Shown in pieces: positions 26,362-32,778 of a stretch of DNA of 64,000 nucleotides. Position 1 is the stretch's first letter. Every line of letters starts with the position of its first letter. Both the position numbers and the translations under genes were made by a program. A model generated the notes under the pieces. That model saw only the letters and a list, made by a program, of their open reading frames with translations, was not told the DNA's origin and ran no database searches. The stretch comes from Chersky-840 sp963811775 (GTDB lineage: Bacteria > Actinomycetota > Acidimicrobiia > Acidimicrobiales > UBA8190). The DNA is taken from contig CAWESO010000019.1 in the NCBI GenBank assembly GCA_963811775.1, positions 124,001-188,000 on the forward strand, read 5' to 3'.

Positions 26362-27240
26362 ATGCGGTTCAGCTACGCCGAGTCCATGACCGACCCCGCG
26401 TTCTACGCCCCCCTGGCGCGCGCCGCCGAGGACGCGGGCTACGACACCTTCGTCGTCCCCGACAGCATCGCCTACCCCTTCGAGTCCGACACGACCTACC
26501 CGTTCAACCCCGACGGGTCGCGCCAGTTCCTGGAGGACAAGCCCTTCATCGAGCCCTTCAGCCTCATCCCCGCCCTGGGGGCGGTGACCACCACCTTGCG
26601 GTTCGTCACCTTCGTGGTGAAGCTCCCGATCCGCCATCCGGTCATGGTGGCCAAGCAGGCGGCGTCGGTGGCGGTGCTGACGGGGAACCGCTTCCTCTTC
26701 GGCGTGGGGACGAGCCCGTGGCCCGAGGACTATGAGCTGCTCGATGTCCCCTGGGAGCGCCGGGGCAGGCGCATGGACGAGTGCATCGACGTCATCCGGG
26801 GGCTCACCGCGGGCGGGTTCTTCGAGTACCACGGCTCGGTCTTCGACATCCCGTCGGTGAAGATGGCGCCGGCCCCGTCGGCTCCCGTCCCGATCCTGAT
26901 CGGGGGGCACGGCGAGGCCGCCCTGCGCCGCGCCGCGTTCAGGGGGGACGGCTGGATGCACGGCGGGGGCGACCCGGCCGACCTGCCGGGCCTGCTGGCC
27001 CGCCTGGGTGAGCTGCGGGCCGAAGCGGGGCGCGAGGACGACGCTTTCGAGACGCACGTGATCTCCATGGACGCCTTCAGCGTCGACGGCGTGCGCCGCC
27101 TCGAGGAGCAGGGCGTGACCGACGTCGTGGTGGGATTCCGCTGGCCCTATGTGGTGGGGCCCGACGTCGAGCCCCTGGCCACCAAGATCGACAGCCTGCG
27201 GCGCTTCGCCGACACCGTCATCGCCAAGGTGAAGGCGTAG
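26362..27240 (+). CDS. LLM-class F420-dependent oxidoreductase
   Basis: A 292-aa luciferase-like (beta/alpha)8 barrel. Marks: RAAEDAGYDTFVVPD, RFVTFVVKLPIRHPVMVAKQAASVAVLTGNR, GVGTSPWPEDY, FDIPSVKMAPAPSAPVPILIGGHGEAALRRAA and GDGWMHGGG. This pattern is the F420-binding LLM type common in actinobacteria rather than the FMN type. The substrate is unknown. CAGGAGAACGAGG precedes ATG 26362. It is 124 bp after the SDR and in the same direction, and may belong to the same lipid-metabolism unit. Confidence 0.85.
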   Translation: MRFSYAESMTDPAFYAPLARAAEDAGYDTFVVPDSIAYPFESDTTYPFNPDGSRQFLEDKPFIEPFSLIPALGAVTTTLRFVTFVVKLPIRHPVMVAKQAASVAVLTGNRFLFGVGTSPWPEDYELLDVPWERRGRRMDECIDVIRGLTAGGFFEYHGSVFDIPSVKMAPAPSAPVPILIGGHGEAALRRAAFRGDGWMHGGGDPADLPGLLARLGELRAEAGREDDAFETHVISMDAFSVDGVRRLEEQGVTDVVVGFRWPYVVGPDVEPLATKIDSLRRFADTVIAKVKA

Positions 27241-27255
27241 GTTCTGTTCTCTTCG

Positions 27256-27271
27256 GGTCCCTTTCGGGACC
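27256..27271 (+). terminator. Short hairpin GGTCCC-TTTC-GGGACC
   Basis: A six-pair perfect stem with a four-base loop lies 16 bp after the F420 oxidoreductase stop. No T-tract follows, so it could be a weak terminator or an mRNA end-stabilising structure. Confidence 0.3.
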
Positions 27272-27329
27272 GCGCGCACGGTTCCGCTCGGTCGTGCACA
27301 CGACCACCAGCACAGGGGAGGCGACGGCA

Positions 27330-27731
27330 ATGGGCAGGGCACTCGACATGGGCAGGAAGTCGATGGAGATGGCCGAGGCGAAGGACCGCGACGGGTGGCT
27401 CGGATTGTTCGCCGACGACGCCGTGGTCGAGGACCCGGTCGGGCCGTCGGGTTTCGACCCCGACGGCGCCGGCCAACGGGGCAAGGCGGCTATCACCGCC
27501 TTCTACGACAACGTGATCTCGCAGAGCGAGAGCATCAAGTTCTCGATCCGCCAGTCCATCGAGTGCGGCGACGAGGTGGCCAACATCGGCGAGCTCCTCA
27601 TCACCCTGCCCGGCAACCAGGTCGCCACGGTCCAGCTCGTCAACATCTACAAGGTCAATGCCGAGGGGAAGCTGGCGTCGCTGCGCTCCTTCTGGGAAGA
27701 GGGCAAGCTCAGTTTCAGCGACGGCGGCTGA
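27330..27731 (+). CDS. NTF2-fold (SnoaL/ketosteroid-isomerase-like) protein
   Basis: A small cone-shaped NTF2-like protein of 133 aa: an N-terminal helix (RKSMEMAEAKDRDGWLGLFADDAVVEDPVG) with the Asp/Glu-rich turn common to ketosteroid isomerase and SnoaL relatives, then beta strands to SLRSFWEEGKLSF. It may be an isomerase, hydrolase or ligand-binding protein; catalytic residues cannot be fixed by eye. ATG 27330 is chosen because GGGGAGG lies nine bases upstream; GTG 27294 is an in-frame alternative. Its neighbours (SDR, F420 oxidoreductase, MaoC) are compatible with steroid or lipid metabolism. Confidence 0.75.
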   Translation: MGRALDMGRKSMEMAEAKDRDGWLGLFADDAVVEDPVGPSGFDPDGAGQRGKAAITAFYDNVISQSESIKFSIRQSIECGDEVANIGELLITLPGNQVATVQLVNIYKVNAEGKLASLRSFWEEGKLSFSDGG

Positions 27732-27760
27732 CCGCCACCGGACCGCCTCCGGACCGGTCG

Positions 27761-28426
27761 TCAGGACTCCAGGTACCGGAGCACGGCCAGGACCCGGCGG
27801 TGGTCGGACTGCGACACCGGCAGGTCGAGCTTGGTGAAGATGCTGGCGACGTGCTTCTCGACCGCACCCTCGGAGACCACGAGGGCGCCGGCGATGGCCG
27901 CGTTGGAGCGCCCCTCGGCCATGAGCGACAGCACCTCACGCTCGCGGGCGCTCAGCACCGAGATCGACCCGGTGCGCCGGGACGCCCCCATGAGCTGGGT
28001 CACGACCTCGGGGTCAAGGGCGGTCCCCCCCGACGCCACCCGCACGAGGGCTTCCACGAAGTCGCTCACGTCGGCGACGCGGTCCTTGAGCAGATAGCCC
28101 ACGCCGGTGGCGTCGTCGGCCAGCAGCTGGGCGGCGTAGCGCGTCTCGATGTACTGCGAGAACATGAGGATCCCCAGTCCGGGGTGCTCCTTGCGCAATT
28201 CGATGGCGACCCGCAGTCCCTCGTCGGTGAACGTCGGTGGCATGCGGATGTCGACCACGGCGACGTCGGGGCGCTGGCGCTCGACCGATCGGCGCAGGGC
28301 GTCGGCGTCGCCCACGGCGTCGGTGATGACGAACCCCCGGTCCACCAGGAGCTGGACGAGACCGTCGCGCAGGATGGCCGAGTCCTCGGCCAGGGCGATG
28401 CGCAGAGGGTGGATGGACTGGTTCAT
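27761..28426 (-). CDS. NarL/LuxR-family response regulator
   Basis: A 221-aa two-component regulator. The receiver has the acid pair in LAEDS, phospho-acceptor Asp in VAVVDIRMPP, MFSQY at the switch position and LLKDRV with the conserved Lys. The C-terminal LuxR helix-turn-helix is LSAREREVLSLMAEGRSNAAIAGAL-VSEGAVEKHV. It is last in a four-gene minus-strand unit behind an ABC ATPase, ABC permease and histidine kinase, so it likely controls that exporter. It converges on the NTF2-like gene. Confidence 0.9.
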   Translation of the reverse strand: MNQSIHPLRIALAEDSAILRDGLVQLLVDRGFVITDAVGDADALRRSVERQRPDVAVVDIRMPPTFTDEGLRVAIELRKEHPGLGILMFSQYIETRYAAQLLADDATGVGYLLKDRVADVSDFVEALVRVASGGTALDPEVVTQLMGASRRTGSISVLSAREREVLSLMAEGRSNAAIAGALVVSEGAVEKHVASIFTKLDLPVSQSDHRRVLAVLRYLES

Positions 28427-28429
28427 CTC

Positions 28430-28474
28430 GTCGTCGATCTCGTCGTCTATCGCGTCGTCGATCTCGTCGTCGAT
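28430..28474. repeat. Degenerate 12-bp tandem repeat (GATCTCGTCGTC) between kinase and regulator
   Basis: About four copies of GATCTCGTCGTC or close variants fill the 48-bp gap between the kinase stop and regulator start. They push the two genes apart where overlap would be expected and may affect regulator translation, since no other Shine-Dalgarno sequence is obvious. Confidence 0.55.
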
Positions 28475-29881
28475 CTAGGCGTGCAGGGGGAGGTCCACGG
28501 TCACGACGGTGGGCCCCCCGACCGGGCTCGTGATGCTGAGGCGTCCGTCGACGGCGTGCACGCGGTCGGTCAGGCCCGACAGCCCGCTCGACGAGGACCC
28601 GAGCTTCGAGAGCTGGGCCCCGCCCTTGCCGTCGTCGCGCACCACCAGCCGCAGCCACTGGGCGTACTGGGCGCACGAGATGGTGGCCCGCGACGCCTCG
28701 GCGTGCTGGGCCACGTTGGCCAGGAGCTCGGCCACACAGAAGTAGGCGATGGCCTCGATGGCGGGCGTGGGCCGGTCGACGAGGGCCAGGGTGATCTCGG
28801 CGGGGACGGTGGAGCGCGCCGCCAACGTCGACAGCGCGCCCTCGAGGCCGACGTCGAGAGCGGGAGGGTGGATGCCCCGGGCCAGGTCGCGCAGCTCGAC
28901 CAACGCCTCCTTCACGCCCCGGTGGGCGTCGTCGACCAGGGCCCGCACCTGGTGCAGGTACACGCCGTCGTCGTCGGCCAGCTTCTCCTTGGCCATCCCC
29001 AACCGCATGGCCAGCGCCACCAGCTGGGCTTGCGTGCCGTCGTGGAGGTCGCGCTCGATGCGGCGCAGGGTGGCGGCCGACGCGTCGACGGTCTGCGCCC
29101 GGGCGTGCTCGAGCGAGCGCACCCGCATCGTGATGGAGTCCGGCGCCAGCAGGGCGCGCATGAGGCGACGGTCGAGGTAGACGGCGACCCGCACGGCCCA
29201 CGGCGCGGCGAAGAGCAGGACGACGCCGGTGACGAAGATCCCGATCCCGTGGAAGAAGCCCGACGTGCCGACCGACAGGTACCCGGGGGGAAAGAGGTTG
29301 CGCACCAGGCCGAACTCCGGCGGCTGTGCCCCTCCACCGTTGCCTCCTTTCCACAAGGGCCAGGTGAGACAGCTGAACGCGTCCCACCACACGCTGAAGG
29401 CGACGTAGATGCTGACGAACGCCAACGGGACCTTGACGACGATGTAGGCCATGGCCCGCCACCCGGTCCGGTCACGCAACGCGGCTTGCAGCCATCCCAG
29501 GAACCCCGGGCGCGCCGCGAAGGCGTCGGGCTCCTCGATGTCCTCGTCAATCAGGCCGCGGGCCAGGCCCCGGTGCAGCCCGCCGATCCCCCGGGAGCCG
29601 CGCACCGACGCCGCCATGACCACGATGCCGATGAAGGTGACGGCGAGGAACGCGCCAGCGGCCATGGTCCCGACGACGAAGGCCAGGCCCAGCGCGGCGA
29701 GGGGCGCCCCCGTGACGAGGAACAACAGCTCCGACCAGCTGCGCCGGGTGAAGGGCTCGCGCCAGATGGTGTGGGCGAGCTCCTTGGCCTGCTCGGCGCG
29801 CTCCTCGGAGACGGCGATCACGAGGTCACGGCCCCACACCCGCATGTGCACCCCGGAGTCACTCATCTCACCCTGCATCAT
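28475..29881 (-). CDS. Membrane sensor histidine kinase (HisKA_3 type)
   Basis: A 468-aa kinase. Two hydrophobic segments lie at ~54-95 and two more at ~140-160 and 205-230, around a sensor region. The dimerisation/phospho-acceptor motif RRIERDLHDGTQAQLVALAMRL carries the His, and the ATPase domain has ELLANVAQHAEA, VRDDGKGGA and GLSGLTDRVHAVDG, typical of NarX/LiaS-like kinases paired with LuxR regulators. The start overlaps the permease stop as ATGA, giving tight coupling to the ABC exporter. It probably senses a cell-envelope stress or the exported compound (inference from context). Confidence 0.88.
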   Translation of the reverse strand: MMQGEMSDSGVHMRVWGRDLVIAVSEERAEQAKELAHTIWREPFTRRSWSELLFLVTGAPLAALGLAFVVGTMAAGAFLAVTFIGIVVMAASVRGSRGIGGLHRGLARGLIDEDIEEPDAFAARPGFLGWLQAALRDRTGWRAMAYIVVKVPLAFVSIYVAFSVWWDAFSCLTWPLWKGGNGGGAQPPEFGLVRNLFPPGYLSVGTSGFFHGIGIFVTGVVLLFAAPWAVRVAVYLDRRLMRALLAPDSITMRVRSLEHARAQTVDASAATLRRIERDLHDGTQAQLVALAMRLGMAKEKLADDDGVYLHQVRALVDDAHRGVKEALVELRDLARGIHPPALDVGLEGALSTLAARSTVPAEITLALVDRPTPAIEAIAYFCVAELLANVAQHAEASRATISCAQYAQWLRLVVRDDGKGGAQLSKLGSSSSGLSGLTDRVHAVDGRLSITSPVGGPTVVTVDLPLHA

Positions 29882-30720
29882 GCGTCACGGCGCACGAGCA
29901 CCGCCCTCCCCACGCCGAGGACGACGGCGGTGTACAGGGCCATCACGAGGAAGCCGGTCGTGGCCGAGAGCTGGCCCGGCTGTGGCACGACGGCGGCGAC
30001 GGAGTTGGCCAGGATCGACTCGGGGGCGAATCGGGAAGGATTGTCCGGCAGGGACTGGAGCAGGATGGGCAGGAGCAAGGTGCATCCCACGAAGGTGGCG
30101 ATGGCCCCCGAGGTGTGGCGGATGATCAGGCCCAACCCGAGGCCGAACAACGCCAGCAGGGCCAGGTAGGCCCCGGTCAGCACCACGGCGCGCAGCACGC
30201 CGGGCTGGCCGATCGTCGCCGACGGCGCCTTGCCCGACAGGATGCCCTGCCCGGTGAAGAAGCACGTGAAGGTCAGCACCTCCCCGACGACGAGGCAGAT
30301 GGCGCCGACGACGGCGACCTTGGCCCCGAGCAGCAACGACCGACGCGGGGTGGCCGACAGCGACGAGCGGATCGTCCCCGTGGCGTACTCCCCGGTGACG
30401 GCGAGCGCGCCGATCACGCCCACGATCAGCGACGCCAAGGCGATGCCGGACAGGGCGTTGTTGGTGGGGTCGAAGCCCCCGAAGTCGCGGTTGTTGCGGC
30501 CGGCCGTGTGGGAGGTGACGAGCACGGTGACGACCACGGCGCCGATCACCATGGCGGCCAGCATCAGCGAGGTCGACCGCAGCGAGCGGAGCTTGGTCAG
30601 CTCGGCCCGCATGGCCTGCACGGCGCCGTAGCGCCCGGCGCCGGGGGCGACCCCGGGTCTCTCCGCCGGGGCCCGGGAGTCGTCCGGTCTGTCTCCGGCG
30701 GTGGTGCCCATGTCGATCAC
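29878..30720 (-). CDS. ABC-2 type transporter permease
   Basis: A 280-aa membrane protein with a ~38-residue soluble N terminus, then RAELTKLRSLRSTSLMLAAMV leading into the first membrane helix and five more helices. ALAVTGEYATGTIRSSLSATPRR is the cytoplasmic loop characteristic of actinobacterial ABC-2 permeases. It forms an exporter with the ATPase 32 bp upstream. It starts with GTG at 30720 (MIDMG). Confidence 0.85.
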   Translation of the reverse strand: MIDMGTTAGDRPDDSRAPAERPGVAPGAGRYGAVQAMRAELTKLRSLRSTSLMLAAMVIGAVVVTVLVTSHTAGRNNRDFGGFDPTNNALSGIALASLIVGVIGALAVTGEYATGTIRSSLSATPRRSLLLGAKVAVVGAICLVVGEVLTFTCFFTGQGILSGKAPSATIGQPGVLRAVVLTGAYLALLALFGLGLGLIIRHTSGAIATFVGCTLLLPILLQSLPDNPSRFAPESILANSVAAVVPQPGQLSATTGFLVMALYTAVVLGVGRAVLVRRDA

Positions 30721-30752
30721 GGCGGGTCCTTTCTCCCTGCGTCTCGTGTGTT

Positions 30753-31754
30753 TCAGCGCGACGGTCTCGACGTGCTGCCGGCACCTGCGCCCACCCCGGC
30801 ACCCACTCCGGCACCCACCCCTGCGCCCGCGCCGGCACCTGCGCCCACCCCGACGGTGCTCTGGAACTCCACGGCGTCCTGCGTGAGCTCCATGAATGCG
30901 TCTTCGAGCGAGGCCTTCTGGGGCGAGAGCTCGTGCATGGTGAGGACGCGCTGGGCGGCGAGCTCGCCGATCTCGGCGGAGGTCATGCCCGACGCCCGGA
31001 TCGAGCCGTCGTCGTCCATCGTCACCTGGGCTCCTGCGTGGAGCAGGGCCGAGACGAAGGGCTCGGCCATGGGGCTGACGATGCGCACGGTGTCGTGCGC
31101 GCTCTGGGACGTGAACTCGCTCACGCCCGTCTCGGCGATCAGCCGGCCACGGCCGATCACGACCAGTCGCTCGGCGGTGAGCGACATCTCGTTGATCAGG
31201 TGGCTCGAGACGAGCACCGTCCGGCCCTCGGCGGCGAGGTCGCGCAGCAGGTAGCGGGCCCAGCGGATCCCCTCGGGATCGAGCCCGTTGATGGGCTCGT
31301 CGAACAGGAGCACCCCGGGGTCACCCAACAGGGCGCTGGCGATCCCGAGGCGTTGGCCCATGCCGAGCGAGTACCGGCCGGCGCGCTGATGGGCGACGGC
31401 GGTTAGGCCCACGATGTCGAGGACCTCGTCGATGCGGGACCGGGGGATGTCGTTGGTCTGGGCCAGAAAGAGAAGGTGGTTGTAGGCGCTGCGAGCGGGA
31501 TGGAAGGCTTTGGCGTCGAGCAGGGCGCCGGCTTCTCGCTGTGGCCATCGCAGTTCGGCGAACCGTTTGCCGTTGATCAGGGCGGTCCCCGACGTCGGGT
31601 TGTCGAGGCTCATGATCATGCGCATGGTGGTCGACTTCCCCGACCCGTTCGGGCCCAGGAACCCGGTCACCACCCCCGGGGTCACCTCGAAGCTGAGGTC
31701 GTCGACGGCCAGTGTGCGCCGGTATCGCTTCGTCAGGGCTCGAGCAACGATCAC
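30753..31754 (-). CDS. ABC transporter ATP-binding protein with Gly-Ala/Val tail
   Basis: A 333-aa ATPase: Walker A GFLGPNGSGKSTTMRMI, signature YSLGMGQRLGIASALL, Walker B VLLFDEPINGLDPEG, then SSHLINEMSL with the switch His. It pairs with the ABC-2 permease downstream. The last ~28 residues are a repetitive Gly-Ala-Gly-Val tail that has no family counterpart and is encoded by a CACC/CGGC-rich repeat (about 30780-30850). GTG 31754 has GAGGAG upstream. First gene of the exporter/two-component unit. Confidence 0.88.
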   Translation of the reverse strand: MIVARALTKRYRRTLAVDDLSFEVTPGVVTGFLGPNGSGKSTTMRMIMSLDNPTSGTALINGKRFAELRWPQREAGALLDAKAFHPARSAYNHLLFLAQTNDIPRSRIDEVLDIVGLTAVAHQRAGRYSLGMGQRLGIASALLGDPGVLLFDEPINGLDPEGIRWARYLLRDLAAEGRTVLVSSHLINEMSLTAERLVVIGRGRLIAETGVSEFTSQSAHDTVRIVSPMAEPFVSALLHAGAQVTMDDDGSIRASGMTSAEIGELAAQRVLTMHELSPQKASLEDAFMELTQDAVEFQSTVGVGAGAGAGAGVGAGVGAGVGAGAGSTSRPSR

Positions 31755-32094
31755 GGGGTGACTCCTCTGTCTCGGTTGTCCCGGCTGGTTCGCCTGTCTC
31801 GGCTGGTTCGCGTGTCTCGGCTCGTTCGCCTGTCACGGGCGCCGCGCTTCAGCCGACCTCTTCAACCTAAGGAATCCGTCTCCCGGTGAACATCCTGCTA
31901 GCGGGCATCATTGGTTGGGGCTAGCCCCCCTTGCGCGGCTTGGAGGTGACCCCCTTCGTTGGCTTGGTCGGTGCCGTCGCCGCGGCGCTTCCGTGGTGCT
32001 TCTCTGGCGCTTCCGGGGTGCACCGGGGTCTGCGGAACGCGGGCTTTTCCGCCCGTCGGTGCAAGCGATCGGGGCAGCCGTGCGTGATAAGGAC
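31755..32094. promoter_or_regulatory. Divergent region between ABC operon and ECF sigma gene
   Basis: A 340-base region with the 18-bp repeats and a perfect palindrome GGGGCTAGCCCC (31917-31928). An open frame in line with the sigma gene reaches back to 31915 but has no start signal and an Arg-rich, unconserved-looking sequence. Promoters for both directions should be here. Confidence 0.45.
31782..31835. repeat. 18-bp tandem repeat, three copies, upstream of the ABC operon
   Basis: CGGCTGGTTCGCCTGTCT and two variants with one to two changes follow one another at 31782-31799, 31800-31817 and 31818-31835, 27-80 bp before the ATPase start. They could be regulator binding sites spaced near two helical turns, or simple slippage. 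Confidence 0.7.
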
Positions 32095-32778
32095 ATGCAG
32101 GCCGATGTCGCCCCGCTGTGGGTTCAGGACCCCGCGCCGGGGGAGATCGGCACGGACGTCGGGGGACAGGTGGCGGCTGCGGATGGACGGCCGGACGGAG
32201 CGGGAGCCCCGGACGGGCTTGCCGGCGACGGTGCCGGCGTCGCCGCGCCCGCCGGAGCCTTCGGTGTGGACGCCGTGGGGGCGGCGGGCGACGCGGCTGT
32301 GACCGGGCGCGCCGGGGACAGGAACTTCGACGACTTCTACCGGGCCCACTACGAGTCGCTCGTCCGGCTCGGCTACCTCCTGACGCTGTCGGAGGACGTC
32401 GCCCGCGATCTCGTCCATGACGTGTTCGTCCGCGTCTACGGGAGATTCGACGGGCTCGAGGACCCCCTTCCCTATGTGCGTCGCTGCGTGGTCAACGCCA
32501 GCCGGTCGTGGCACCGGCGCCGCCAGCTGGAGTGGTCCAGGTCCCGCAGCGCCGAGCCGGCCCCCGACGTGGCCTTCGAAGCCGACGAGCTGTTCGACGT
32601 GCTGGCCCGGCTCCCGAGCCGCCAGCGTGCCGCCATCGTGCTGCGCTTCTACGAGCAGATGAGCGACAACGAGATCGCCGCGCTGCTGCACTGCCGGCCG
32701 GGGACCGTCGCCTCGCTCGTGCACCGCGGCTGTGCCCGCCTGCGCGGCGCCATGGCCGAACCCGGGGAGGAACGATGA
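32095..32778 (+). CDS. ECF-type RNA polymerase sigma factor
   Basis: A 227-aa sigma-70-family protein. After ~75 Ala/Gly-rich residues, region 2 reads FDDFYRAHYESLVRLGYLLT-SEDVARDLVHDVFVRVY, and region 4 reads LPSRQRAAIVLRFYEQMSDNEIAALL-RPGTVASLVHRG. The long N-terminal extension is unusual for the group. ATG 32095 (MQADVAPLW) has AAGGA close upstream; longer GTG starts are possible. The stop overlaps the next gene (ATGA), which encodes a single-pass membrane protein, the usual arrangement for a sigma factor and its anti-sigma partner. Confidence 0.85.
   Translation: MQADVAPLWVQDPAPGEIGTDVGGQVAAADGRPDGAGAPDGLAGDGAGVAAPAGAFGVDAVGAAGDAAVTGRAGDRNFDDFYRAHYESLVRLGYLLTLSEDVARDLVHDVFVRVYGRFDGLEDPLPYVRRCVVNASRSWHRRRQLEWSRSRSAEPAPDVAFEADELFDVLARLPSRQRAAIVLRFYEQMSDNEIAALLHCRPGTVASLVHRGCARLRGAMAEPGEER

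Noticed and set aside
27395..30169. 924-codon plus-strand open frame opposite the kinase/regulator genes
   Set aside because: Antisense shadow: His/Gly/Arg-rich translation with no family motif, while the minus strand encodes clear two-component and ABC proteins.
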